A stretch of DNA of 64,000 nt, taken from contig CANFHA010000002.1 in the NCBI GenBank assembly GCA_947446645.1, positions 124,001-188,000 of the forward strand, given 5' to 3'. The notes beneath the pieces were generated by a model. That model had not been told where the DNA came from, searched no databases, and worked only from the letters and a program-made list of their open reading frames with translations. The number at the start of each line of letters is the position of its first letter. Position 1 is the first letter of the stretch. The translations under genes were made by a program, and so were the position numbers. Source of the DNA: Chitinophagaceae bacterium. Lineage in GTDB: Bacteria > Bacteroidota > Bacteroidia > Chitinophagales > Chitinophagaceae. Positions 8,950 through 18,501 of the stretch are shown here, in pieces.

Positions 8950-11001
8950 ATGCTATCCAAAGAACTCTTACTTAAGGCATATCGCCTCATGATGACCGCA
9001 AAAGCAATGGCGGAAACCTATGATGCGAACAGGCAGGTGTGCAAGTATGTACACAGCACATCGCGCGGCCACGAGGCCATACAGCTGGCAACCTCTTTCC
9101 TCTTAAAGCCATGTGATTTTGTGAGCCCATATTACAGGGATGAGAGTATGATGCTGGGCATGGGGTACAGGCCATATGAGATGATGCTGCAGTTGCTGGC
9201 AAAGGCAGATGACCCATTTACCGGCGGACGTGAATATTATAATCACCCTAATATACGGAGGGAAGGTTTTCCTACTATTATACACCAGAGCAGTGCCACT
9301 GGTATGCAGGCAATACCTACCACTGGCGTAGCGCAGGGCATACAATACAGGGAAAAGCAAAAACTGTCTGATTATCCTGTTCCGCCAGTTACTATTTGCT
9401 CTCTTGGCGATGGTAGCGTGACGGAAGGTGAGGTGGGGGAAGCATTCCAGTTTGCGGTTTTGCACCAGTTACCCATAATTTATCTTGTTCAGGACAATGA
9501 CTGGGGCATATCGGTGAGCAGTGATGAAGCGCGGACAATGGATGCGTACGAGTTTGCGGCAGGGTTTAAAGGTATGGACCGTGTGCGGGTGAACGGCAGT
9601 GATTTTACGGAATCCTACCTGGCTATGGAGCAGGTAATAGATAAGGTGCGTAAAGAAAGGCGGCCTGTATTGGTGCATGCAAAGGTGCCGCTGCTTGGTC
9701 ATCACACTTCAGGTGTGAGAAAAGAATGGTACCGTACGCCTGAGGACCTGATAAAACATGGAGCAAATGATCCGGGGCCAAAGCTCAGGGTAGTATTGCT
9801 GCAAAAAGGAGTTAAGGCCTCTGAACTGGATAAAATAGAAGACGATCAACGAATATTTGTGCAGGCAGAGTTTGACGCAGCGGTTTTCGCGCCAGAACCT
9901 GACCCTGCAACTGTGGCAGATCATGTATATACACCATCGCCGGTGACCCATGAAAAGGGTAACCGCTGCCCTGAAGGCCGGGAGAAAGTGGTAATGGTAG
10001 ATGCAGCGCTCCACGCAGTTGAGGAGATTCTCCAGGATAATCCGGAGGCGCTTTTTTATGGGCAGGATGTGGGCAAACGCCTGGGAGGCGTGTTTCGCGA
10101 GGCGGCGACACTTGCTGATAAGTTTGGCGATAACCGGGTATTCAACATGGCGATACAGGAGGCCTATATTGTAGGGTCTACCGTGGGTATGAACGCTGTG
10201 GGGTTAAAGCCCATTGTGGAGGTGCAGTTTGCGGACTACATCTATCCGGGGTTGAACCAGTTGGTTACAGAAATAAGCAAATCGTGCTATCTCAGTTGCG
10301 GTAAATTCCCGGTATCCATGATACTACGGGTGCCGATAGGAGCATATGGCGGTGGCGGACCCTATCATAGCGGTAGCGTGGAAAGCACACTGGCGACCAT
10401 TAAAGGGATAAAAATAGCTTACCCGAGCAATGCTGCGGACATAAAAGGCCTGATAAAAGCGGCCTACCTGGACGGTAACCCTGTGGTGATGCTGGAGCAT
10501 AAGGGACTTTACTGGAGCAAGGTGCCGGGCACGGAGGAGGCAAAAACAGTGGAGCCAGACCGCGACTATGTGCTGCCGTTTGGCAAAGGGGCAGTGGCAC
10601 TGGAAGCGTCACAAGAGGCTATTGATGGTGGCGAGTCCATCTGTATCATTACCTATGGCATGGGTGTGTATTGGGCAAAGAATGCTGCAAAACAGTATCC
10701 AGGAAATGTGGAGGTGATCGACATTCGTACCATTTACCCGCTTGATGAAGCGCTCATATACAAAACAGTAAAAAAGCATGGCAAATGTATAGTGCTTACT
10801 GAGGAGCAGCTCCGCAATTCCTTCTGCGAGGCGCTGGCGGGCCGTATCGCGCAAAACTGTTTCCAGCAGCTGGATGCGCCGGTGCAGACTATTGGTGCAC
10901 TTGATCTGCCCGCGGTGCCTATGAACATGGCATTGGAGGCGGCAATGCTGCCAAGTGCGGAGAAGGTTGCAGTACGGATCGGGGCTTTACTGAACTGGTA
11001 G
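8950..11001 (+). CDS. fused alpha/beta E1 of 2-oxoacid dehydrogenase
   Basis: This 683-residue protein joins the alpha and beta subunits of a thiamine-diphosphate-dependent E1, as in branched-chain 2-oxoacid or related dehydrogenase complexes. The alpha half carries the cofactor motif from GDGSVTEGEVGEAFQF to VQDNDWGIS. The beta half begins near residue 345 and shows FYGQDVGKRLGGVFREAA, FNMAIQEAYIVGSTVGMNA and EVQFADYIYPGLNQL. E1 decarboxylates the 2-oxoacid and passes the acyl group to the lipoyl domain of E2. No E2 or E3 gene is nearby, so the partner is encoded elsewhere. I chose the ATG at 8950 over an in-frame TTG at 8941, because the TTG falls inside the promoter box. Confidence 0.9.
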   Translation: MLSKELLLKAYRLMMTAKAMAETYDANRQVCKYVHSTSRGHEAIQLATSFLLKPCDFVSPYYRDESMMLGMGYRPYEMMLQLLAKADDPFTGGREYYNHPNIRREGFPTIIHQSSATGMQAIPTTGVAQGIQYREKQKLSDYPVPPVTICSLGDGSVTEGEVGEAFQFAVLHQLPIIYLVQDNDWGISVSSDEARTMDAYEFAAGFKGMDRVRVNGSDFTESYLAMEQVIDKVRKERRPVLVHAKVPLLGHHTSGVRKEWYRTPEDLIKHGANDPGPKLRVVLLQKGVKASELDKIEDDQRIFVQAEFDAAVFAPEPDPATVADHVYTPSPVTHEKGNRCPEGREKVVMVDAALHAVEEILQDNPEALFYGQDVGKRLGGVFREAATLADKFGDNRVFNMAIQEAYIVGSTVGMNAVGLKPIVEVQFADYIYPGLNQLVTEISKSCYLSCGKFPVSMILRVPIGAYGGGGPYHSGSVESTLATIKGIKIAYPSNAADIKGLIKAAYLDGNPVVMLEHKGLYWSKVPGTEEAKTVEPDRDYVLPFGKGAVALEASQEAIDGGESICIITYGMGVYWAKNAAKQYPGNVEVIDIRTIYPLDEALIYKTVKKHGKCIVLTEEQLRNSFCEALAGRIAQNCFQQLDAPVQTIGALDLPAVPMNMALEAAMLPSAEKVAVRIGALLNW

Positions 11002-11143
11002 CGTAAATAGTGCTACGGTGGTGTAAAAAGAAACGACCAATTAAAAATATACGGTTCCTAATTCAATAGTTTTTTATTAATTTGGCTGCTTATCATGCAG
11101 GTGCATCCCTTGTGCTGCTAACAAACTCGTGAATATGTATTTA

Positions 11144-12097
11144 ATGAAAAATATAAATACCCTCAAAATAACTACTTTTTTGTTGTGTGCTTTTAGCGGC
11201 AACGTGAACGCCCAGTTGCAACACAATCAGTATCCATGTGCTGAGTGTGCTGTACGTGACAACAATGGCAATGACCTGAAGGGTTTTATCATTAGCAATA
11301 AGAGAGACCTGAATACAAAAGGGAGCAAAGTAATTGAAGCGTCTGACAACATGTGGGGTTATCTGCAGCTGCGCGCTGCCAATGTGCCTTCGGTGAACAA
11401 AACAGGAACGAAAAAGGGAGAGCTGAACTGGGGAGAGCCAATAACTGCAAGCTATATTCTGAATAAGACAAAATCTGGCGCACAGGCTACATGGTGGGCA
11501 AGGGAAACCAATAATCCTAAGGGACCGATTACCTCCAAAATGGTGAAAATGGATGGTGAGGGCCCGGAAATTCCTATTGTGCGCTACGAATCTATTACCA
11601 ATGACCTGGCATCAAAGTCATTTACTATGGTAGAGTACTACAATAATCTTTACAACGAGAGGGATTATGATGTGATGCTCAAAAACTATTTCCTGGTTGA
11701 GAATGGCACGGTAAGGGATCCCGAGGATTACAAGGCTATCGTTAGTTTTTATAACGATTTCCTTAAGAAGTTTACCTACGTAGATGATCCGGTAGTGGCT
11801 AAGCGGTCATTTATTACCACGCTGAAGGCGCCAAGCGGCAATAAGTATATTGGTTACTTCAATATTATTGATGGTAAACTGGCTGGTAAAGTTGATCCGG
11901 TGGATTTCCAATATCAGAAAGACAAGGATACGCTGGTACACAAAATGTTTACCAAGCTCACCGGTAATGTAGTGTATGTATATGGCGATGAGAATTTCGA
12001 CCTTGAGAAGCCAATTGTTATGTATGCACGTGAGCACGCTATAAAGCTCAGGCGCAGGCATACAAACACAACCAAGAAGTTCAACGAGGATAAGTAA
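11144..12097 (+). CDS. secreted protein of unknown function
   Basis: I do not recognise this protein of about 317 residues. From the ATG at 11144 it starts MKNINTLKITTFLLCAFSGNVNAQ, a clear signal peptide, so it is exported. Upstream in-frame starts exist at 11135 (ATG) and 11129 (GTG). Near the mature N-terminus is a pair of cysteines in YPCAECAV. Later come YYNNLYNERDYDVMLKNYF and a basic C-terminus (AIKLRRRHTNTTKK). There is no T9SS sorting domain, lipobox or membrane helix. It lies between the E1 gene and the convergent rlmN gene and is probably transcribed alone. Confidence 0.75.
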   Translation: MKNINTLKITTFLLCAFSGNVNAQLQHNQYPCAECAVRDNNGNDLKGFIISNKRDLNTKGSKVIEASDNMWGYLQLRAANVPSVNKTGTKKGELNWGEPITASYILNKTKSGAQATWWARETNNPKGPITSKMVKMDGEGPEIPIVRYESITNDLASKSFTMVEYYNNLYNERDYDVMLKNYFLVENGTVRDPEDYKAIVSFYNDFLKKFTYVDDPVVAKRSFITTLKAPSGNKYIGYFNIIDGKLAGKVDPVDFQYQKDKDTLVHKMFTKLTGNVVYVYGDENFDLEKPIVMYAREHAIKLRRRHTNTTKKFNEDK

Positions 12098-12116
12098 TTC
12101 GCAGCAGGGTTTGTAC

Positions 12117-13160
12117 CTAGATATTGGCGTGGTCTACATTGGCTAGTTGTCCGCAGGCAGCATCTATATCCTTGCCCCTGCTCCTTCTTAGCCTTGCATT
12201 CACTTTATTTACCTTCAGATACTCCATGAATTCGTCTACCCGCTCTTCTTCGGGTTTTTCGAATTTGGCATTTTCTATGGGGTTATACTCTATTATGTTT
12301 ATAAGGTCAGCCGGTACCTGCCTGTATATCTTTATCAGGTCGTCCGCATCTTTCTGGCTGTCGTTGAAGTCTTTAAAGAGGATGTACTCAAAGGTGATCT
12401 CGCTGCCGGTAGCCTTGTAGAAATAGTTAAGCGCATCGATGAGGACTGCGAGATTATTGGTCTCGTTGATGGGCATGATCTCGTTTCTTTTCCTGTCTGT
12501 AGCCGCATGCAGTGATAAGGCAAGTTTAAAGCGAACTTTATCATCGGCCATCTGCTTTATCATTTTGGCTACCCCTGCTGTGGACACAGTTATGCGTCTT
12601 GGGCTCATGCCCAATCCTTCGGGGGAGGTAATGCGCTCTATGGCCTTCATCATATTCTTATAGTTGAGCAAAGGCTCACCCATACCCATGAATACGATGT
12701 TCGAAAGGTGTTTGTTATAGTGTTTCTGTGCCAGTTCGTTTAGTAAGGTTACCTCATCAACAATTTCATCAAAATCCAGATTTCTCTTACGGGCCATATA
12801 GCCGGTAGCGCAAAACTTGCAAGAGAGCGAGCAGCCTACCTGCGATGATACGCAGGCGGTCATGCGTTTTTCTGTGGGGATAAGTACACTTTCCACGTAG
12901 AAACCATCATGTAGCTGCAAGCGGTTCTTAATAGTACCATCACTGCTGTACTGGCTGTGATGCATTTTTACTTTAGGTATAGAAAATTCCAGCGAGAGCT
13001 TTTCACGGAGCGCCTTGGGCAGGTTGGTCATATCATTGATGTCTGCGGCAAATTTTTGCCACACCCATTCGTGTACCTGTTTAGCCCTGAATTTAGGTTC
13101 TCCCATGCCTGCCATCATCACTTCCAGTTCCGGCAGGGTTATCTCACGCAAATTTTTCAT
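12117..13160 (-). CDS. rlmN: 23S rRNA (A2503-C2)-methyltransferase RlmN
   Basis: This 347-residue radical SAM enzyme methylates C2 of adenosine 2503 in 23S rRNA and adenosine 37 in some tRNAs. The radical SAM cluster motif CxxxCxxC is in CSLSCKFCATG, followed by NIVFMGMGEPLLNY, a strong RlmN/Cfr marker. The segment SPRRITVSTAGV and the C-terminal DIDAACGQLA carry the family's conserved residues, including the second catalytic cysteine. Family length is normal. The start codon is fixed by MKNLREITLPELE. It is convergent with the upstream secreted-protein gene. A -7 element ends five bases before the ATG. Confidence 0.95.
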   Translation of the reverse strand: MKNLREITLPELEVMMAGMGEPKFRAKQVHEWVWQKFAADINDMTNLPKALREKLSLEFSIPKVKMHHSQYSSDGTIKNRLQLHDGFYVESVLIPTEKRMTACVSSQVGCSLSCKFCATGYMARKRNLDFDEIVDEVTLLNELAQKHYNKHLSNIVFMGMGEPLLNYKNMMKAIERITSPEGLGMSPRRITVSTAGVAKMIKQMADDKVRFKLALSLHAATDRKRNEIMPINETNNLAVLIDALNYFYKATGSEITFEYILFKDFNDSQKDADDLIKIYRQVPADLINIIEYNPIENAKFEKPEEERVDEFMEYLKVNKVNARLRRSRGKDIDAACGQLANVDHANI

Positions 13161-13165
13161 GGCTG

Positions 13166-13173
13166 CAAAGGTA
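13166..13173 (-). promoter_or_regulatory. -7 element before rlmN
   Basis: The minus strand reads TACCTTTG, an exact TAnnTTTG match, five bases before the rlmN ATG. The -33 box is weak. The spacing suggests a leaderless or nearly leaderless transcript. Confidence 0.5.
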
Positions 13174-13298
13174 AGTGAATAGGTTAAAAAGTTGATATGT
13201 TGATATGTTAAAACGCGACAATGAATATACTGCCAAGCCTGGACAAGGAAAAGGGCGTATTGAATTATTGCTAAGAGGTACTCTCGAATCCAAGTAAC

Positions 13299-14384
13299 TT
13301 ACCTTATCTGCCGCCTATACAGGTAAATGGCTACGCCTGTAAATATGAGATTAGGGATCCACACTGCGAGCATGGGGCTCAGGTTTGCCTTGGTAGAAAA
13401 TGTGGTGGACAGCTGCATGAACATAATATAGACAGCACTGATAATAATGCCGATGGCGAGGTGCAGGCCACTGCCTCCGCGTATCTTGCGGCTGGCTATG
13501 CTGGCGCCTATTATTGTGAGTATGAAGCCAGCAAAGGGTTGAGCAGAGCGACGGTCTTTTTCAATATAGTATATGTTCAGATTCTCACGCCCGCGTAGCT
13601 GCTCGCGGTCTATGTAGCGGTCGAGCTGCGGGGTTGTCAGCGCCTCTTTGATGGCATCTGTGCGGTTCAGGTCTATTGGAGCAAAGGGATACTTAATATC
13701 CATTTCGGGTATTCTTCGCAGCTTTTCAGACAGGCTATCATTTGTGCGAATCAGTACATTGTGTAGGTGCCAGATCTTTTTTACGGAGTCATAAGAGATG
13801 TTATCTGCCATCAGCTTCTCCTTCAGCACTGTGCCGCTCATTTTTTCGCAGGTGAACCGGTTTCCGGTAAGGTTGCTGTAGTTGAAATTCTGCAGGTATA
13901 TGTAGGTGTCTTTTGATATGCCGAGGTGCAGATTATCCGCGAAATACTTGAAGTTGTCCTCGTTTATATATTTATCCTCAAAACCTATGCGCTGCTTATT
14001 GGCAATAGGTATTATCCAGTGATTAGCCAGCAGTGATACCAGGCACAAAAAACCGCCCCCGATCATATAGGGCCTGATAAAACGGTGGAATGAAACACCG
14101 GAAGACAGGATTGCAATGATCTCTGACTTGTAAGCCAGCTTAGAAGTGAAGAAAATAGTCGCAATAAAGATGAACAGCGGGAAAAGTAGAGCTGTAATAT
14201 GGGGGATGAAATTCTTGTAATAGTTTGCTACCTCTATAAATGGTACCTTCTTGGATACTATATTATCTACCTTTTCAGAATAGTCAATAACACACGAAAT
14301 CAGCGCCAGCACCATGATGGCGAAGAAAAATGTGCTCAATAACTTCTTAATAATGTACCAATCCAGTTTTTTGATCAAACTCAT
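13299..14384 (-). CDS. LptF/LptG-family LPS export permease
   Basis: This 361-residue protein is a YjgP/YjgQ permease, the inner-membrane part of the LptBFG transporter that extracts lipopolysaccharide toward the outer membrane. Two or three helices lie in the first 120 residues (LSTFFFAIMVLALISCVIDY, then a segment near 60-80), a large periplasmic beta-jellyroll region follows, and helices return near the end. The signature AQPFAGFILTIIGASIASRKIRGGSG precedes the last two helices. Whether it is LptF or LptG cannot be decided from one gene. It is followed upstream on the same strand by tgt with a 91-base gap, a pairing common in Bacteroidota. Confidence 0.88.
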   Translation of the reverse strand: MSLIKKLDWYIIKKLLSTFFFAIMVLALISCVIDYSEKVDNIVSKKVPFIEVANYYKNFIPHITALLFPLFIFIATIFFTSKLAYKSEIIAILSSGVSFHRFIRPYMIGGGFLCLVSLLANHWIIPIANKQRIGFEDKYINEDNFKYFADNLHLGISKDTYIYLQNFNYSNLTGNRFTCEKMSGTVLKEKLMADNISYDSVKKIWHLHNVLIRTNDSLSEKLRRIPEMDIKYPFAPIDLNRTDAIKEALTTPQLDRYIDREQLRGRENLNIYYIEKDRRSAQPFAGFILTIIGASIASRKIRGGSGLHLAIGIIISAVYIMFMQLSTTFSTKANLSPMLAVWIPNLIFTGVAIYLYRRQIR

Positions 14385-14391
14385 TTCAAGT

Positions 14392-14399
14392 CAAAAGTA
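14392..14399 (-). promoter_or_regulatory. -7 element before the Lpt permease gene
   Basis: The minus strand reads TACTTTTG, an exact TAnnTTTG match, seven bases before the ATG at 14384. The surrounding sequence repeats AGTCAAAAG-like units (about 14387-14417). No good -33 box was seen. Confidence 0.45.
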
Positions 14400-14475
14400 T
14401 AAAGTCAAAAGCTAAAAGTGTGTTATACCCCCCAAATGCCAGTTGCCAAACGAGGTAGTACAATATTCCGTGAAT

Positions 14476-15606
14476 TTAAAGCCTCTGTTTCAAAATAGGT
14501 ATCATTTCGTTTTTCCACGCGTTGTAGTCGCCTGCTATAATGTGCTGCCGTGCCTGCTTTACGAGGTGTAGGTAAAATGCCAGGTTGTGTATGCTGGCAA
14601 GCTCCAGGGCAAGTATCTCAGATGCTACGAACAGATGCCGCAGATAGGCGCGTGTATAGTATTGGCTTGTCTCGCAGTCAAGGCCATCGTCTATCGGGCT
14701 GAAATCATTTTCCCATTTTTTGTTCTTTATGTTTACTACTCCATTTGTGGTGAACAGCATGCCGTTCCTTCCGTTGCGGGTAGGCATAACACAGTCGAAC
14801 ATGTCAATGCCGAGAGAGATATTCTCGAGTATGTTCCATGGTGTGCCTACGCCCATCAGGTAGCGGGGCTTGTTTGCCGGCAGGTATTCGCAGCACAGTG
14901 CTGAAAATTCGTACATCATTTCTTCCGGCTCTCCTACCGACAGTCCGCCTATGGCGTTACCATCACAATCCATGCTGGCGGCAAATTCTGAAGATACCTG
15001 CCTGAGATCTTTGTAGGTGCTTCCCTGTACTATGGGAAACAGCGATTGTTCGTAGCCATACTTCGGTGCTGTATTATTCATTTGTGCCACACACCTTGCC
15101 AACCACCGGTGCGTCAGCTCCATCGATTTTTGAGCATATGCATAGTCGGAGGGGTAGGGTGGACATTCGTCAAAAGCCATTATTATATCAGCGCCTATGC
15201 TGCGCTGGGTATCTATCACATTCTCCGGGGTAAACAGATGCCTTGATCCGTCTATGTGCGACTGGAATACAACGCCTTCTTCCTTTATCTTCCTGTTTGC
15301 AGCCAGCGAAAATACCTGGTAGCCGCCGCTATCGGTAAGTATGGGCCGGTCCCATCCGTTGAACTTGTGAAGCCCGCCCGCCTGCTCCAGTATGCCAGTG
15401 CCGGGCCTTAAATAAAGATGGTAGGTATTGCCCAAAATTATCTGAGCCTTTACATCCTCCTTAAGCTGGCGCTGAGACACCGCTTTTACGCTGCCTACAG
15501 TGCCAACCGGCATGAAAATAGGTGTTTCTATAACCCCATGCCCGGTGGTTAAAGCACCGGCACGGGCTTTGGAGTTAGGATCGGTATGTTGTAAGTCGAA
15601 TGTCAA
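14476..15606 (-). CDS. tgt: tRNA-guanine transglycosylase
   Basis: This 376-residue TIM-barrel enzyme exchanges guanine 34 for preQ1 in tRNAs with GUN anticodons, a step to queuosine. The nucleophile-containing stretch TDSGGYQVFSLAANRKI and the base-binding motifs DIIMAFDECPPYP and GGLSVGEPEEMMYEF are all present, as is YLMGVGTPWNILENI. The zinc-binding C-terminal region normally carries cysteines and a histidine; CETSQYYTRAYLRHLF covers part of it. The start codon is TTG at 15606 (TTG ACA TTC GAC), since no ATG fits the conserved N-terminus. It lies just upstream of the Lpt permease gene and diverges from a GT2 gene. Confidence 0.94.
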   Translation of the reverse strand: MTFDLQHTDPNSKARAGALTTGHGVIETPIFMPVGTVGSVKAVSQRQLKEDVKAQIILGNTYHLYLRPGTGILEQAGGLHKFNGWDRPILTDSGGYQVFSLAANRKIKEEGVVFQSHIDGSRHLFTPENVIDTQRSIGADIIMAFDECPPYPSDYAYAQKSMELTHRWLARCVAQMNNTAPKYGYEQSLFPIVQGSTYKDLRQVSSEFAASMDCDGNAIGGLSVGEPEEMMYEFSALCCEYLPANKPRYLMGVGTPWNILENISLGIDMFDCVMPTRNGRNGMLFTTNGVVNIKNKKWENDFSPIDDGLDCETSQYYTRAYLRHLFVASEILALELASIHNLAFYLHLVKQARQHIIAGDYNAWKNEMIPILKQRL

Positions 15607-15660
15607 GCTTTAGTATTTAATGTTATAAAGTAAAAGGTATCAATGTAGTATTTTTGATCG

Positions 15661-16782
15661 TTGGGTATTGTACTTCTATATTTTTTTGTTGCTGTGCAGT
15701 TGGCGTATGCGTTGTTTTTTTTTATACGCATATTCTCGCTGCCTGGTAGTAACCCTAATACAACGTTTCTTCAACAGCCCGTAAGCATCGTCATTTGTGC
15801 AAAAAACGAAGCTGCGAATCTAAAGAAGAATCTACCCTCAATCCTGGCGCAAAGATATAGCAATCCCGATAGCGGCTTGCCGCAATATGAAGTAATAGTG
15901 GTAAATGACGCATCAGAAGATGATACCGTACAGGTGCTGATGGACCTGGAGCTGCGGTACGATAACCTCTGGGATATCAGTATCTCTAAGAATGCTGAAC
16001 GGAATTTGCCGGGAAAGAAATTTGCACTGAGCAAGGCACTGGAGGTGGCTCAACACAACTGGCTATTGCTTACAGACGCTGACTGCGCCCCGGCAGGTGA
16101 CGAATGGCTGGGAAAAATGGTTGCGCCGCTTGCTAAAGGAAACGAGATAGTTGCCGGATATGGTGGATATACTAAAGGAAACGGGCTTCTTAACGCCTTT
16201 ATACGGTGGGAGACATTGCATACCTTTATGCAGTACGGTACCTATGCACTTGCCGGTAAACCCTATATGGCCGTGGGGCGCAACCTGGCCTGCACAAAAG
16301 ATGCGCTATTGAAGGCTCAAAACTCACCGTTATGGGGTGCATTACCATCAGGCGATGACGACCTGCTCGTTAGTCTATCCGGAAATTCGAATAATACAGC
16401 CGTAGTGTGCGATGCGGCGGCCTTTACCTTTACCAGTACAAAAGCCAGCTGGAAGGAGTGGGTAGCGCAGAAGCAGCGCCACCTTTCTACTGGTAAGTAT
16501 TACAAAAAGGAAACAAAATTACTCCTAGGGTTTTATGCTGCCACCCATGCAGCGATGTGGCTTAGCTTTTTTGTTTTATTGTTTTCGCCTTACTGCATAA
16601 TGGCTATGAAAGTAATGGCCTTGCGTTGTATGCTGTATTGGTGCATATGGGTGGCTACGGCAGTAAGGCTACGTGAAAAGAAGCTGATTTATTTCTTCCC
16701 ACTCTTCGATATAGCGTGGATGGTTTATAACTTTGTATTCTTTCCATACATAACCTGGAAAGACAAACAAAATTGGAAATAG
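15661..16782 (+). CDS. membrane-anchored GT2 glycosyltransferase
   Basis: This protein of about 373 residues is a processive-type family 2 glycosyltransferase. An N-terminal membrane helix precedes the GT-A domain that starts at VSIVICAKNEAANL. The metal-binding acidic motif is LTDADCAP, the catalytic-base region is SGDDDLLVSL, and the acceptor motif is QKQRHLS. Two or three helices close the protein. It transfers a sugar to a membrane acceptor at the cytoplasmic face; the substrate is unknown. The first usable codon is TTG at 15661; no ATG fits upstream, so the start is uncertain. Its end overlaps the start of rsmG by ten bases. Confidence 0.85.
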   Translation: MGIVLLYFFVAVQLAYALFFFIRIFSLPGSNPNTTFLQQPVSIVICAKNEAANLKKNLPSILAQRYSNPDSGLPQYEVIVVNDASEDDTVQVLMDLELRYDNLWDISISKNAERNLPGKKFALSKALEVAQHNWLLLTDADCAPAGDEWLGKMVAPLAKGNEIVAGYGGYTKGNGLLNAFIRWETLHTFMQYGTYALAGKPYMAVGRNLACTKDALLKAQNSPLWGALPSGDDDLLVSLSGNSNNTAVVCDAAAFTFTSTKASWKEWVAQKQRHLSTGKYYKKETKLLLGFYAATHAAMWLSFFVLLFSPYCIMAMKVMALRCMLYWCIWVATAVRLREKKLIYFFPLFDIAWMVYNFVFFPYITWKDKQNWK

Positions 16783-17411
16783 TTTTAAAATACTTCGCCG
16801 ACTTTACCGAACCACAATTGGCCCAGTTTCGCCAGCTTGAGGGATTGTATACGGAGTGGAATGAAAAGATCAACGTCATTTCGCGTAAAGACATTGATTC
16901 TTTGTATGAAAAGCATGTGCTGCATTCCCTGGCCATAGCGGCGCTCTGCACATTTGACGATGGTGCCCATGTGGTAGATATTGGCACGGGTGGTGGTTTT
17001 CCCGGTATTCCGCTGGCTATTTTCTTCCCGAAGGTGAAGTTTGTGCTGGTGGATAGCATAGGCAAAAAGATAAAGGTGGTGCAGGAAGTGGCGGAAGCTA
17101 TAGGTCTGAAAAATGTGACGGCGATACACGGCAGGGTAGAGGAGATAAAGGGGCAAACATTTGATTTTGCTGTATCCCGCGCTGTGGCGCCGCTTGGTGA
17201 GCTGTGGAAGTGGATAAGCCCGCTGATACGTATGGGGCAGCGGAGCGATGAATTCCCCAATGGATTGATATGCCTTAAGGGTGGTGACCTGACGAAGGAA
17301 ATAGCAGAATCGAACCTTAAAAAGATAGTGCAGGCATGGCGTATACCGGATATTTTTCCGGAGCCGGCTTTCGATGAAAAGTTCGTGATCTATGTACCGA
17401 AGCTGATCTAG
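16773..17411 (+). CDS. rsmG: 16S rRNA (G527-N7)-methyltransferase
   Basis: This 212-residue SAM-dependent enzyme (GidB) methylates N7 of guanine 527 in 16S rRNA. The opening YTEWNEKINVISRKDIDSLYEKHVLHSL is diagnostic of RsmG, followed by the SAM-binding loop VVDIGTGGGFPGIPLAI and by FDFAVSRAVAPL. Family length is normal. The start is a TTG at 16773 overlapping the end of the glycosyltransferase gene by ten bases, which points to translational coupling. No parA/parB or mnmG genes, its frequent partners, are adjacent. Confidence 0.93.
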   Translation: MEIVLKYFADFTEPQLAQFRQLEGLYTEWNEKINVISRKDIDSLYEKHVLHSLAIAALCTFDDGAHVVDIGTGGGFPGIPLAIFFPKVKFVLVDSIGKKIKVVQEVAEAIGLKNVTAIHGRVEEIKGQTFDFAVSRAVAPLGELWKWISPLIRMGQRSDEFPNGLICLKGGDLTKEIAESNLKKIVQAWRIPDIFPEPAFDEKFVIYVPKLI

Positions 17412-17713
17412 AAATACTCGTAAAAATATTTTGCATAGTTTAGGGTAATGGCGTTTTTCCTATAATAAAGACGATCGAAACTGTAGCAAAGCCTAATGTG
17501 TCGCAGGGAACGTTTAATTTCCCTTGGCGTTTAATATTATCCGCAGGTTTTAATTCTGCCGATGATTTTTCATTTGAATACCGGTTTTCTTACTGCCGTT
17601 TTGGGGTTATTTTGTTATTGATACTACAGAAACAATTCTTTACTTTTGCCAGCCCGTACGGAAAAGGTGCGGTATGGCAAACTGCCAGAAAATAAATACA
17701 ACCAACTGATCAT
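17412..17713 (+). promoter_or_regulatory. intergenic region with yebC promoter
   Basis: This 302-base gap holds a good Bacteroidota promoter: ATTG at 17617-17620, a 20-base spacer and TACTTTTG at 17641-17648. The transcript would begin near 17653-17655 and give a leader of about 60 bases before the yebC ATG. I saw no small gene in the rest of the gap. Confidence 0.6.
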
Positions 17714-18424
17714 ATGGGTAGGATATTTGAAGTACGTAAATCCTCGATGTTTGCTCGCTATGACCGCATGGCGAAACAATTCAGCCGTGTAGGTAAGGAA
17801 ATAGCTATAGCTGTAAAGAAGGGTGGTCCGGAGCCGGACACCAACCCTATGTTGCGCCGGGTAATGCAGAATGCCAAGTCGTTCAATATGCCTAAGGACC
17901 GCATAGAAGCCGCCATAAAGAACGCTATGGGCAAGGATACCAGCAACTATGATGAGGTAATATATGAAGGCTATGCACCCCATGGTGTAGCCATGCTGGT
18001 GGTAACGGCTACCGATAATACAACACGTACGGTAGCGAATGTACGCTCCCATTTTAATAAAGGTGGCGGTACACTGGGTAATAGCGGATCAGTAGTATTC
18101 CTGTTTAAACACCTGGGTGTTTTCAAGCTGAAAGCAGACGGGCTAAATATGGATGACCTGGAACTGGAGCTTATAGATTTTGGACTGGAAGAAGTTGGCG
18201 AAGACAGCGAAGGAAATATTATAGTACGTTGCGGCTTTACTGACTTTGGAAGCATGCAGAAAGCATTGGAAGAAAAGGGTATAACACCAATATCATCAGA
18301 ACTGGAGTGGATACCACAAACGACTGTGGCCGTAACAGATGAGCAGTCGGAAGATGTGTTTAAGCTAATAGAGCGCCTCGAGCAGGATGATGATGTGCAG
18401 CACGTGTTTCATAACATGGGGTAA
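17714..18424 (+). CDS. yebC: YebC/PmpR-family protein
   Basis: This 236-residue protein belongs to the YebC/PmpR family, DNA-binding regulators in some bacteria and, by more recent work on the family, factors that ease translation of proline-rich stretches. The N-terminal domain carries KGGPEPDTNPMLRRVMQNAKSFNMPKDRIEAAI in pieces, and the middle has YEGYAPHGVAMLVVTATDNTTRT and HFNKGGGTLGNSGSVVFLF, the strongest family signatures. The usual first words (GHSKW) are replaced by MGRIFEVRKSSMFARYDRM, a common Bacteroidota variant. A terminator follows about 80 bases after the stop. Confidence 0.93.
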   Translation: MGRIFEVRKSSMFARYDRMAKQFSRVGKEIAIAVKKGGPEPDTNPMLRRVMQNAKSFNMPKDRIEAAIKNAMGKDTSNYDEVIYEGYAPHGVAMLVVTATDNTTRTVANVRSHFNKGGGTLGNSGSVVFLFKHLGVFKLKADGLNMDDLELELIDFGLEEVGEDSEGNIIVRCGFTDFGSMQKALEEKGITPISSELEWIPQTTVAVTDEQSEDVFKLIERLEQDDDVQHVFHNMG

Positions 18425-18501
18425 AATTTGCGGTAAACTATAAGTCGTAAGTCTGAGCGTTTGACGAATAAGCATTAAGTAATTATTGATAAGTTGTTTT
18501 T

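Noticed and set aside
9103-10111. Several minus-strand frames inside the E1 gene
   Set aside because: All are shadows of the fused E1 frame, which carries complete cofactor motifs.
13190-13215. GTTGATATGTTGATATGTT repeat near rlmN
   Set aside because: Only two short units; ordinary low-complexity intergenic sequence.
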